Assembly: GCF_007678255.1 (NCBI RefSeq)
Contig: NZ_VEED01000015.1
Span: 77,122-141,121, forward strand
Direction of reading: 5' to 3'
Length of the DNA: 64,000 nucleotides
From: Bacillus sp. X1(2014)
GTDB lineage: Bacteria > Bacillota > Bacilli > Bacillales_B > DSM-18226
The position numbers and the translations under genes are program-made. This document shows positions 31,693-40,010 of the stretch, one piece after another (positions within the stretch are counted from its first letter, which is position 1; every line of letters begins with the position of its first letter). The notes beneath the pieces were generated by a model. The model saw only the letters and a program-made list of their open reading frames with translations. It was not told the DNA's origin and did not search any database.

Positions 31693-33081
31693 CTAGTCCT
31701 CCTTTACAAAAGTCGAATCGAATGCAAGCAGTGTACAAAATTGAATAAGTGCCTTCGCCGATGGTCTGATTCTTCCTAATCCATCTTCAAAGTTTTTCGA
31801 GGGTTTAGAGTTTACTTCAATAATCCATGGTTTTCCGTCTTGGTCAACTCCAATATCGATGCCAAGTTCACCAGTTATCCCTGTTTGAGAGTTACTAATA
31901 ATTGATGCTGTTTCTACTGCTAATTCTTTCGTATGTGTAAGCACCTCTAAAGCGTTCTTAGGTCCAAGACAAGTTCGCAGTACCTTTAAAGGTCTAAGCA
32001 TCTTTCCACCTCTTGCAATGTTGGAAACGAACTCTTCCTTTGCAGCTATCCTTGCCACAATTGAGGTTACTTGCCAAAGGTTGTTCAGATTTTTGTGACA
32101 TAGTACCCTAAAATCCATGGAACATGATTCATACGACAATAATTTAATTCCTTGTTGAATAATAAAAAACCGATTATGGAGAATAGGCTTGATTAGGTTG
32201 TGTATTTCGTCTAAGTAGTAATGAGAACTAGAGTTTTCGTTAAGTGATGTAATCGAGGTTTTTAAAGTGAAGTGGTTTTCATCTTCTTTTTTCAACTTGA
32301 TTATATTTCTTCCTTGGCTCCCATGAACCGGCTTTATAAATATCGTTTCATATTCGTCGGTAAGTTCAAACAGATGCTCCTTCGTGTATATTTTTGTTTT
32401 TGGTAAAAAGGGGAGGAGATGTTTTTCTTGAAATAGTTGATTATATACTTCCCATTTTGATAGGAAGCGTTCATTAAACAAAGGAATCATCATGGTTTCA
32501 AGTCTTTTACGAAATTGCTTAAATGGGACAGATTGTTCAAGTTTACGGGAATGGATACGATTGTAAATCACATCCGGTATTGGGTGTTCAAACGATTTCC
32601 ATTTCCCATTTAAAAGGTAATAGCCTTGATTTAAAAATTCCTCATATGAAAAAACATAAAAAAAGCCGCCAATTTCAGTAATTCCATGATGAAGTTCCTC
32701 GCAGAAAGTATGAATAGAACGAAAGTGTGGTTCTTCCTGTTTAGTCGAAGGGAAATCAGTTACTAGTCCAATCACAGGTCCGAGTTCGAGTGTTAGAAGG
32801 TCATCCCGATAGATGGCTTGAAATTTAAAACTCTGGGTAGGCAGGCAAAAATTCTTGAGAATATTTTCAGGAAAAAGCATCAAATTTTGGGGTTCCAGAT
32901 CTACTGGTTGGACCACTGTTTGTATTGCCTTTTTTCCTAACTTAATATTTAATTGAAGATTATTCTTGTTTAATCCCAAACTAGTAAACAAATGGTTGGA
33001 TATTTGCACTATGCTGTCATTCTTATTTTTAGGTTTTCTTGCTTCGATGGTAACCGGAGTTAATGCTAAAGCCATAAACAT
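31693..33081 (-). CDS. YheC/YheD-family ATP-grasp protein, YheD-like copy 1
   Basis: A 462-residue YheD-type protein: N-terminal region with VQPVDLEPQNLMLFPENIL, then the ATP-grasp domain with IFIKPVHGSQGRNIIKL (near 248), DFRVLCHKN (near 328), GELGIDIGVD and IEVNSKPSK (near 430). First gene of the four-paralogue cluster. GAGGAATG precedes the ATG, and a sigma-K-like promoter lies 60-85 bases upstream, consistent with expression in the mother cell late in sporulation. Confidence 0.85.
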   Translation of the reverse strand: MFMALALTPVTIEARKPKNKNDSIVQISNHLFTSLGLNKNNLQLNIKLGKKAIQTVVQPVDLEPQNLMLFPENILKNFCLPTQSFKFQAIYRDDLLTLELGPVIGLVTDFPSTKQEEPHFRSIHTFCEELHHGITEIGGFFYVFSYEEFLNQGYYLLNGKWKSFEHPIPDVIYNRIHSRKLEQSVPFKQFRKRLETMMIPLFNERFLSKWEVYNQLFQEKHLLPFLPKTKIYTKEHLFELTDEYETIFIKPVHGSQGRNIIKLKKEDENHFTLKTSITSLNENSSSHYYLDEIHNLIKPILHNRFFIIQQGIKLLSYESCSMDFRVLCHKNLNNLWQVTSIVARIAAKEEFVSNIARGGKMLRPLKVLRTCLGPKNALEVLTHTKELAVETASIISNSQTGITGELGIDIGVDQDGKPWIIEVNSKPSKNFEDGLGRIRPSAKALIQFCTLLAFDSTFVKED

Positions 33082-33138
33082 TCCTCAATTTCTAATTAAA
33101 TTGGAACCATTATTTCTTATGGGCATTAGTTGATATAA

Positions 33139-33166
33139 TAATGTATGTAACACGAATCTAGATGGT
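33139..33166 (-). promoter_or_regulatory. Candidate sigma-K promoter of YheC/YheD cluster
   Basis: On the minus strand ACC (33166-33164), 16-base spacer, CATACATTA (33147-33139), fitting the sigma-K pattern AC-N16/17-CATANNNTA. The first seven bases also fit a sigma-E -10, but no good sigma-E -35 is seen. Confidence 0.5.
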
Positions 33167-33253
33167 GATTTTAACATTCTCGCATTTTGTTGAATAGTTT
33201 GTTATAGTTGATTCGGATTACAAAAGCGTTTGATTAAAAAGGAGTGTTTACCA

Positions 33254-33601
33254 ATGGCAATTAATCTATATGATTCCGCCTATGCGTTAGAAACAGCTAT
33301 TCGTCAAAGTGATGAATACACACAACTTCAACAAGCCTATAAAGAAGTAAATGCGGACCCAGCAGCAAAACAAATGTTTGATCAGTTTCGTAAAATCCAA
33401 ATGGACTTGCAACAGAAACAGATGATGGGGCAGGATATCTCTGAACAAGAAATTGCGCAAGCACAATCATCTGTAGGACTTGTTCAGCAAAATGAAAAAA
33501 TTGCTAGGTTAATGCAAGCAGAACAACGGATGAGCATGGTTATTGGCGAGTTAAACAAAGTAATTATGAAACCACTAGAAGACCTTTACGGAAAAATGTA
33601 A
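33254..33601 (+). CDS. yheA: YheA, YlbF/YmcA-related protein (UPF0342)
   Basis: A 115-residue helical protein, MAINLYDSAYALETAIRQSD..., ending MKPLEDLYGKM; clear YheA/YmcA/YlbF family resemblance, length as in B. subtilis YheA (117). Related YlbF and YmcA take part in an RNA-processing complex and in sporulation and competence signalling; YheA itself is uncharacterised. AAAAAGGAG lies eight to ten bases before the ATG at 33254. Monocistronic, transcribed divergently from the YheC/YheD cluster. Confidence 0.9.
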   Translation: MAINLYDSAYALETAIRQSDEYTQLQQAYKEVNADPAAKQMFDQFRKIQMDLQQKQMMGQDISEQEIAQAQSSVGLVQQNEKIARLMQAEQRMSMVIGELNKVIMKPLEDLYGKM

Positions 33602-33613
33602 ATTGAAATACGT

Positions 33614-33640
33614 GCCTTCGGTATAAACCGAAGGCTTTTT
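33614..33640 (+). terminator. Intrinsic terminator after yheA
   Basis: GCCTTCGGT-ATAA-ACCGAAGGC with a T-rich tail. Confidence 0.9.
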
Positions 33641-33723
33641 CTTTTTTGCTCTGTTCTACAAATGCCTAAAAAATCATAAAAGTGTTATAAAGGCTATTTC
33701 ACCAAAGAACAGGGGGCAACGGA

Positions 33724-34593
33724 ATGATTTATCGCTTGCTTGCTTTAAATATCGATGGCACGCTTCTTCAAACAAACGGAAAAATCCATAAATCAACAAA
33801 AGAGGCTATAGAATATGTTCAGCAAAAAGGAATTTATGTCACGCTTGTCACATCGAGGAGCTTTCCTTCCACCAGAAAAGTAGCCAAGGCTTTAAAAATA
33901 AAATCGCCCCTCATTACACATCAAGGGGCATTTATTGCAAGTTCTGAGGACAAACCAATTTTTGTGAAAAGGATTAATGAACAAATTACGTATGATACAG
34001 TCAAATTTTTAGAGGCGCTGCCATGTCAAATTCGTCTTGTCCATGAACAATTTTCATTAGCAAATAAGTTTAAATTGAATAATAATTTATTGGCTAAGAC
34101 AGTTTTTACCTCAGGAGATCCGGTTTTTTATTCGCAGCAATTCGTGTCGTCACTAACAGAGTATCTACATGACCAGCCAGTGAGCCCTCCGAAGATAGAA
34201 GTTTATTTTGAAGAAGAAAATGATCTTCAGGATGCGAAAAAGGTGCTTCAAAAAATGTATACAGAGATTGAAATAATTGAACTAGATACTTTACGGTTGG
34301 ATATTGTCCCAACTGGTGTTTCAAAATTATCAGGGTTATCATACCTTGCAAGCCAATTAGGGATTCCAAGAAAAGAAATGGTTTATATCGGTGATTGCCT
34401 AGATGACATTCCTTTGCTTGAGGCTGTAGGTCTGGGTGTTTCAATGTGGAATGCTGATTTCGAAGTGAAAAAAGCATCAGATTGGGTGACACGATCACAG
34501 AACGAACAAGGTGTTGCCTATATGGTAAAAGAACACTTTAGAAAACAACAGCCAATTGAGTTTTTAAGAAGGATGAATATTATTAAAAAATAA
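33724..34593 (+). CDS. yhaX: Cof-type HAD-family protein (YhaX-like) with altered motif I
   Basis: A 289-residue Cof/IIB-type HAD protein. Motif I reads ALNIDGTLL (residues 7-15): the nucleophilic Asp of DxDGT is Asn, though the second Asp is kept. Motif II is VTLVTSRS (about 38-45) and motif IV is GDCLDDIPLLEAVG (about 222-235). Without the nucleophile, phosphatase activity would be impaired, so a binding or regulatory role is possible. It matches B. subtilis YhaX (288 residues), a sporulation-period gene, by length and position. AGGGGG precedes the ATG. Confidence 0.85.
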   Translation: MIYRLLALNIDGTLLQTNGKIHKSTKEAIEYVQQKGIYVTLVTSRSFPSTRKVAKALKIKSPLITHQGAFIASSEDKPIFVKRINEQITYDTVKFLEALPCQIRLVHEQFSLANKFKLNNNLLAKTVFTSGDPVFYSQQFVSSLTEYLHDQPVSPPKIEVYFEEENDLQDAKKVLQKMYTEIEIIELDTLRLDIVPTGVSKLSGLSYLASQLGIPRKEMVYIGDCLDDIPLLEAVGLGVSMWNADFEVKKASDWVTRSQNEQGVAYMVKEHFRKQQPIEFLRRMNIIKK

Positions 34594-34596
34594 CCT

Positions 34597-34638
34597 AAAA
34601 AAGACATCTACGGTAAATTGCCGTTGATGTCTTTTTTT
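34597..34638 (+). terminator. Intrinsic terminator after yhaX
   Basis: AAAGACATC.ACGG / CCGT.GATGTCTTT stem with T-rich tail. Confidence 0.85.
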
Positions 34639-34743
34639 GAACCAACCGGGTAGAAAATTCACTATTTTTAAAAAACTTACCTATATTTATGTCCTCATTT
34701 CCATATATAATGGAATTGATTCAAAAGGATGGGAGGGTTTCAC

Positions 34744-35535
34744 GTGTCGATAAACTTTATAACAGATAAGGTGAATGTAAAAGTTAAAGGGCGTGTGGCG
34801 ACAATAGAAATGAACAGACCTGAGTCATTAAACGCAATGGACTCAGAAATGATTAGGGGGCTAGTCTGTAAGCTAAAGGAAATAAGTGAATCGGATGAAA
34901 TCGATATTGTCGTTCTAACGGGAAAAGGAAGATCCTTTTCAGCTGGGGGCGATATTAAAACCATGCTTTCAAACATGAACGAAAACGACTTCTATCCTGT
35001 TATGGATAGTATTAGCGAACTAATTGTTACTCTTTATAGCATGCCTAAACTAACGATTAGTGCTATTACAGGTGCAGCGGCTGGCTTGGGGTTCAGCCTT
35101 GCGCTTGCAACTGACCATATTATTGCTGAAAAAAATAGTAAGCTAGCAATGAATTTTATCGGGATCGGTCTGATTCCAGATGGAGGTGCCCATTTCTTCT
35201 TAGAGAAAAAATTGGGAGAGACAAAAGCGAAACAGGTAATCTGGGACGGGAAAATGATGGATGCTGATGAAGCATTTGCATTAGGTTTAATCGAAGAAGT
35301 AGCGGAAGCTAATCTTCAGGAGACATTAGAAGCTAGAATTTCAGATTGGTTAAGCAGACCTGTACAGGCGATGATTAAAACGAAAAAGATATTAGCCGAT
35401 ATGCATCGTCCTTACTTATTAAAAATCTTAGAATTAGAAAAATATTCACAGCAAAAAATGCGCGAAACCATTGACCACCAAGAAGGAATAAAGGCATTCA
35501 TCGAAAAAAGACCACCCAGATTTATAGGTAAATAA
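34744..35535 (+). CDS. yhaR: Enoyl-CoA hydratase/isomerase family protein (YhaR-like)
   Basis: A 263-residue crotonase-fold protein. VATIEMNRPESLNAMD near residue 15-30 is the family N-terminal signature, FSAGGDIKTM (about 64-73) forms the oxyanion hole, and AITGAAAGLGFSLALATD / IGLIPDGGAHFFL (about 103-150) carry the active-site region; the residue equivalent to the second catalytic Glu is Asp in PDGG, as in several paralogues. The GTG at 34744 has GGGAGGG six bases upstream, while the ATG at 34729 overlaps it. Located as in B. subtilis yhaR. The exact substrate is unknown. Confidence 0.85.
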   Translation: MSINFITDKVNVKVKGRVATIEMNRPESLNAMDSEMIRGLVCKLKEISESDEIDIVVLTGKGRSFSAGGDIKTMLSNMNENDFYPVMDSISELIVTLYSMPKLTISAITGAAAGLGFSLALATDHIIAEKNSKLAMNFIGIGLIPDGGAHFFLEKKLGETKAKQVIWDGKMMDADEAFALGLIEEVAEANLQETLEARISDWLSRPVQAMIKTKKILADMHRPYLLKILELEKYSQQKMRETIDHQEGIKAFIEKRPPRFIGK

Positions 35536-35565
35536 ACAAAGAAGCACGCAGCTTCTTTGTTTTTT
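35536..35565 (+). terminator. Intrinsic terminator after yhaR
   Basis: ACAAAGAAGC-ACGCA-GCTTCTTTGT followed by a T run; begins at the stop codon. Confidence 0.9.
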
Positions 35566-35602
35566 GCTATCTTGCTAATCTTTATTTACAGCGCTTTCAT
35601 TT

Positions 35603-35788
35603 TTAAGAATGAAAGAGTAATAGCTTACCGCTTGGTGAAGTACATCGGTGTGTGCGTTCTAATAAGTTTTTTTCGGCTAACATTTTTTGACCTAATTCCT
35701 TTGCGGCATCATCATGCTCAGCCTGGAAGGATTCATCTAAAAGCTTTTCCCCATTGGATTCAAATGCAGTTAATTTATAAGTCTTCAT
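35603..35788 (-). CDS. yhzD: YhzD-like small protein
   Basis: A 61-residue protein, MKTYKLTAFESNGEKLLDES..., ending SPSGKLLLFHS. It matches the YhzD family of bacilli in size, sequence style and position between yhaR and yhaQ. AAGGGGTTG lies before the ATG at 35788. Function unknown. Confidence 0.8.
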   Translation of the reverse strand: MKTYKLTAFESNGEKLLDESFQAEHDDAAKELGQKMLAEKNLLERTHRCTSPSGKLLLFHS

Positions 35789-35911
35789 TTCAACAACCCC
35801 TTAAGAGAATCTAGTTTTTATCTATTTTCACATAATTTATAAAATTGTGCAAAAAGAAACTGAAACCAAAATATGTTAAATTCGTATGAAAGATGGAGAG
35901 GAGTGTGTGAA

Positions 35912-36811
35912 ATGGTTCTTAAACTTGAACATGTCACGAAACGATTCGGAAATTATACAGCAGTGGATGATTTATCATTAGTGATTCCTGAAAAAGAAAT
36001 GTTTGGCTTTTTAGGGGCTAATGGTGCAGGAAAAACAACAACATTCCGAATGATCTTAGGTCTGCTGGACACTAGCGGTGGTAAGATTACATGGGACGGG
36101 AGGCCGATTGACTATTCCACCAGTCATTTAGTCGGTTATCTCCCTGAAGAGAGAGGTTTGTATCCGAAACTAAAGGTTCGTGACCAAATCGTCTATTTAG
36201 CTAGATTAAGAGGGATGCAAAAATCTCAGGCTCTTACGGAATTAAAATCATGGCTTGAGCGCTTCAAAATTCCTGAGTATGAAAATAAAAAAGTTGAGGA
36301 GCTATCCAAAGGGAATCAACAAAAAATCCAATTCATTGCTGCTGTCGTCCATAAACCAAAATTACTAATCTTGGATGAGCCATTCAGCGGTCTTGACCCA
36401 GTAAATGTGGAGATGCTAAAGGAGGCTGTGCTATCTCTGAAAGAAGATGGGGCGACTATCGTTTTCTCAAGCCATAGAATGGAGCATGTCGAGGAAATGT
36501 GTGAACATCTTTGTATCTTGCACAAAGGAAGCCCTGTTGTCCATGGTCCATTAAAAGAAATCAAGCGTTCCTTCGGGAAAAAGAACCTTGTTATCCATGC
36601 TGATTTTTCACTTGATTTCTTAAAGAATTACCCTGGAGTCGTGAAGTCAAAACCAACTATGGAAGGAATTCACCTGCAAATTGAAGGAGAGTACATAGCT
36701 GAAAAAATACTTAAGGAGATAGTCAACCAAGGGTTTATCCGGAAGTTTGCCCTGGAAGAACCATCATTAAATGATATTTTTATTGAAAAAGTAGGTGATT
36801 CCTATGAATAA
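35912..36811 (+). CDS. yhaQ: YhaQ, ABC-2 exporter ATPase (NatA-like)
   Basis: A 299-residue ATPase: Walker A GANGAGKTT (about residues 37-45), signature LSKGNQQK (near 131), Walker B LLILDEPFSGLD (near 150-161), and a C-terminal domain typical of NatA-type proteins. It pairs with YhaP; the two resemble the NatAB sodium exporter, but the substrate is not established. The ATG at 35912 has GGAGAGGAG 11 or so bases upstream. It overlaps yhaP by eight bases. Confidence 0.9.
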   Translation: MVLKLEHVTKRFGNYTAVDDLSLVIPEKEMFGFLGANGAGKTTTFRMILGLLDTSGGKITWDGRPIDYSTSHLVGYLPEERGLYPKLKVRDQIVYLARLRGMQKSQALTELKSWLERFKIPEYENKKVEELSKGNQQKIQFIAAVVHKPKLLILDEPFSGLDPVNVEMLKEAVLSLKEDGATIVFSSHRMEHVEEMCEHLCILHKGSPVVHGPLKEIKRSFGKKNLVIHADFSLDFLKNYPGVVKSKPTMEGIHLQIEGEYIAEKILKEIVNQGFIRKFALEEPSLNDIFIEKVGDSYE

Positions 36812-38057
36812 TTTTTGGATTATTCTGTTCCACACATATTTAAACAAATTGAAAACAAAATCCTTCATCATTACAACTCTTATAACGATCATTATTGTTT
36901 TGGTCTTAACTAACCTAACCAATATCATTGATTTCTTCGATAAAAATGATGGAAAAGAAAATGTGGCTGTGCTTGATCAAACAGGTCAACTGTTTGATCC
37001 ATTCAAAAAACAAGTTAGCACAATTAATAAAGATATTCACTTAACACTTTTCCAAGGCAGTGAAGCAGCGGCCGAAAAAGCAGTTGAAAAAGGAACTTAC
37101 CAAGGAATTGTTCTACTTGGTTTAAATGAAGAAAAACTTCCGTTGGCTACTTATAAAGCAAAGAGTATTGCTGATTCATCCTTGTATAATGATCTTCAAA
37201 CGAGTCTTCAGCAAGTAAAAACCATGCTGGCGGCTTCACAAATTCAATTGACTCCTGTTCAGCTCAAAAAGCTATATGAACCAGTGGCTTTTAAGAAAAT
37301 TGCTCTTGAGAAGAATGCAAAAACGGAAGAGGAACTGAATCAGGCGCGGGGTCTGGTTTATGTCTTGCTCTTTATCATATATTTTTCAGTTATTATGTAC
37401 GCTAATATGATTGCGATGGAAGTAGCAACAGAAAAGTCGTCTAGAGTGATGGAAATTTTAATTTCAAGTGTCTCTCCAATTAAACAGATGTTTGCAAAAA
37501 TAATTGGAATCGGTTTATTAAGTCTGACACAACTCGCTGTTTTTCTTTTCGTGGGTTATTTCTCTCTAAAACAAAATATGGAATCTTTAAAAGAAGGATT
37601 TTTCGGTGTTTATGGTTTTGGTGATATTCCTTTGGGGACGATTATTTATGCAATTGTTTTCTTTATTCTGGGCTATTTTCTTTATGCCACACTTGCTGCA
37701 TTTCTCGGCTCGCTTGTCAGCAGAATTGAAGATGTGCAACAAATGATTACACCAATGACTATGCTCGTAGTTGCTGGGTTTATGATTGCTATGTTTGGCT
37801 TAGGAAAGCCGGATGCTCCGTTCATAACGGTGACATCTTTCATCCCATTCTTTACACCAATGATCATGTTTCTGCGGGTTGGAATGTTGACAATTCCAGT
37901 CTGGGAGGCAATGGTAGGAATTGCTATCTTAGTAGCAACAATTGTTTTCTTAGCAACATTTGGCGCACGAGTCTATCGTGGTGGTGTCTTAATGTACGGG
38001 CAATCGAATTCCTTTAAAGATATAAAAAAAGCACTACAAATGACAAAGAACGAATAA
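36804..38057 (+). CDS. yhaP: YhaP, ABC-2 exporter permease (NatB-like)
   Basis: A 417-residue permease with one N-terminal membrane helix, a large extracytoplasmic domain (about residues 50-190) and five or six C-terminal helices, including EVATEKSSRVMEILISSVSP (about 209-228), the conserved ABC-2 coupling motif. The ATG at 36804 with AGGTGAT upstream overlaps the yhaQ stop, giving coupled translation. As with YhaQ, export of Na+ or an amphiphilic compound is possible. A terminator follows. Confidence 0.88.
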   Translation: MNNFWIILFHTYLNKLKTKSFIITTLITIIIVLVLTNLTNIIDFFDKNDGKENVAVLDQTGQLFDPFKKQVSTINKDIHLTLFQGSEAAAEKAVEKGTYQGIVLLGLNEEKLPLATYKAKSIADSSLYNDLQTSLQQVKTMLAASQIQLTPVQLKKLYEPVAFKKIALEKNAKTEEELNQARGLVYVLLFIIYFSVIMYANMIAMEVATEKSSRVMEILISSVSPIKQMFAKIIGIGLLSLTQLAVFLFVGYFSLKQNMESLKEGFFGVYGFGDIPLGTIIYAIVFFILGYFLYATLAAFLGSLVSRIEDVQQMITPMTMLVVAGFMIAMFGLGKPDAPFITVTSFIPFFTPMIMFLRVGMLTIPVWEAMVGIAILVATIVFLATFGARVYRGGVLMYGQSNSFKDIKKALQMTKNE

Positions 38058-38071
38058 GGCAGTAAAAGATA

Positions 38072-38112
38072 GTGTCCCAAAAGTATAACTTTTAGGGGCA
38101 CCCCTTTTTTTA
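38072..38112 (+). terminator. Intrinsic terminator after yhaQP
   Basis: GTGTCCCAAAAGT-ATA-ACTTTTAGGGGCAC stem followed by CCCC and T7. Confidence 0.8.
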
Positions 38113-38130
38113 TCGTTCTTTTAAATTAGT

Positions 38131-38263
38131 CTGTTGATTTGCGCTCCAGGCGCTTCGCTTTCCGCGGGCGTGCCGGGGAGCCTCCTCGTCGCTGCGCTCC
38201 TGCGGGGTCTCCCCTGCCCCGTACTCCCGCAGGAGTCTTCGCGCCTTCCGCTCCAATCAACAG
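38131..38263 (-). repeat. GC-rich dispersed repeat, copy 1
   Basis: Element of 133 bases with perfect ends CTGTTGATT / AATCAACAG; read on the minus strand it begins CTGTTGATTGGAGCGGAAG. It resembles an abundant intergenic repeat of Bacillus genomes that I recognise by its ends and the GACTCCTGCGGG core. Inverted relative to copy 2. Confidence 0.75.
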
Positions 38264-38479
38264 GTGTAACAATGTAGACCCTTAACACTCAATAAATAAT
38301 AAAAAAAGTGGTGAATTCAATGTTTAAGCAAAAGACTCAATCCAAAGTGAATATGATTTTTTGTTTCTATTGATTAATGACAGGCTCTACTTAATGCGTC
38401 CTGCTAAAATTTAAAAAGGTTTGCAACATATTTAGCTAGAGTAGCTAAAGTGTGAGGTAATACTTAGTTGATTTGCCCC

Positions 38480-38611
38480 CTGTTGATTGGAGTGGAGGGC
38501 ACCGACTCCTGCGGGATAGAGAGGTCACGGGAGACCCCGCAGGCGCCAAAGCGCCGAGGAGGCTCCAGGACCTCCCCGCGGAAAGCGAGTGCCCGGAGCG
38601 GAAATCAACAG
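38480..38611 (+). repeat. GC-rich dispersed repeat, copy 2
   Basis: Element of 132 bases beginning CTGTTGATTGGAGTGGAGG, with a GACTCCTGCGGG core and the same CTGTTGATT / AATCAACAG ends. It faces copy 1 across 216 bases of AT-rich sequence in which I see no gene. No target duplication is evident at either copy. Confidence 0.75.
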
Positions 38612-38771
38612 GTCCATTAGCAGAAACATTCAATTAAATATACCCCTCCTCGACAATCTGAGTATTTACCAAGCGGTAAATGCTCTTTTTTTTCAATAAA
38701 TATCTGACAAGAACGTGCATTCGTATTTCTGTGGTGCTACAATGAAGAAAAGAAGTGGAAAGGAATGTCTT

Positions 38772-39992
38772 ATGAAAAAGATATCATTCATTCATGCAGC
38801 GGACCTGCACTTGGACAGCCCGATGGTCGGATTAAAGTACTTGCCACAAGACATCTTTACCCGAGTTAAAGAGAGCACCTTTACGGCTTTAAAAAAGGTT
38901 ACCGAGGCCGCGATTCATCATCAGGTCGACTTTGTTATTCTAGCAGGAGATTTATTCGACGGAGAGGACCGCAGCCTGCGGGCACAATCCCGGTTTCGGA
39001 CAGAGATGCTTAAGTTGGCAGTAAACAATATTCAAGTTTATGCCATCCACGGCAATCATGACCATTTAAACGGATCATGGGTACACCTTAATATGCCCGC
39101 AAATGTTCATGTTTTTAATAGCGAGGTTGAAACCAAAGTTTTACACACAAAGAACGGTGAGATTGTCCATCTTTATGGCTTTAGTTATCCAACACGACAT
39201 GTTTATGATAGAAAAATAGATGATTACCGGAAGAAAGATGGCGGGGACTTTCATATTGGGATACTCCATGGAAATGAAAGCGGAGGGGTAGATCATGATA
39301 ACTATGCCCCTTTTTCAGTTAGTGATTTACATAAGAAAGAATTTGATTACTGGGCTTTAGGACATATTCATAAACGAGCTGTCCTATCAGAATCGCCGCC
39401 GATCATTTATCCAGGTAATATTCAAGGCAGGAATAAGAAAGAAACAGGCATGAAAGGTATTTATCATGTAACATTGACTGATCTTGATAAGAAAATAAAT
39501 TTTTTAGAAACAGCCGATATTATTTGGGAAGAAACAGTAGTTGATGCTGCTTCAGCCAAAAACTTCCATGATGTTTTACAATTATGCCAAACAACCATTA
39601 ATAGTTTTCGGAGGGAACAAAAAGGAACGTTATTATCACTTTCCTTGAAAAATATTGTACTAACTGATGAGCGTGAACAAAGAAGCTTGAAGGGCGAACT
39701 GTTAGAACTTCTTTTAGAGAATGAGAAAGAAGAGGAATCCTTCGTATGGATTGTTGACTTTACTGTTATTGAAGGGCAGCTAATAGATAAGGAACAGTTG
39801 AAAAGAGACACAAACTTTTATGCTGAACTATTTGAAACAATTGAAAACTATGCAGATATCGATCAAGCCTTAGCCCCCTTATTTGAACATCAATTAGGGA
39901 GAAAATATATTAGTCAATTATCAACTGCAGATCAAGAAGAGCTAATCAACAAAGCGGAGAAATTGCTGCTGGAATTACTTTATCAATCATAG
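38772..39992 (+). CDS. yhaO: YhaO, SbcD/Mre11-like metallophosphoesterase
   Basis: A 406-residue nuclease-type phosphoesterase. Motifs: HAADLHLDSP (residues 7-16), LAGDLFDG (near 57), GNHDH (near 94), GHIH (near 197). These are the metal-binding blocks of Mre11/SbcD. The ATG at 38772 follows GGAAAGGAATG; upstream ATGs lack a ribosome-binding site. It is followed 18 bases later by yhaN, an SbcC-like ATPase, so the pair probably forms a DNA-end-processing complex analogous to SbcCD. Confidence 0.88.
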   Translation: MKKISFIHAADLHLDSPMVGLKYLPQDIFTRVKESTFTALKKVTEAAIHHQVDFVILAGDLFDGEDRSLRAQSRFRTEMLKLAVNNIQVYAIHGNHDHLNGSWVHLNMPANVHVFNSEVETKVLHTKNGEIVHLYGFSYPTRHVYDRKIDDYRKKDGGDFHIGILHGNESGGVDHDNYAPFSVSDLHKKEFDYWALGHIHKRAVLSESPPIIYPGNIQGRNKKETGMKGIYHVTLTDLDKKINFLETADIIWEETVVDAASAKNFHDVLQLCQTTINSFRREQKGTLLSLSLKNIVLTDEREQRSLKGELLELLLENEKEEESFVWIVDFTVIEGQLIDKEQLKRDTNFYAELFETIENYADIDQALAPLFEHQLGRKYISQLSTADQEELINKAEKLLLELLYQS

Positions 39993-40010
39993 AGGAAGGA
40001 GTGAAGAGAT

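Noticed and set aside
38131..38633. Possible insertion sequence or gene in the GC-rich block
   Set aside because: No frame resembling a transposase; the ends and size fit two copies of a non-coding dispersed repeat.
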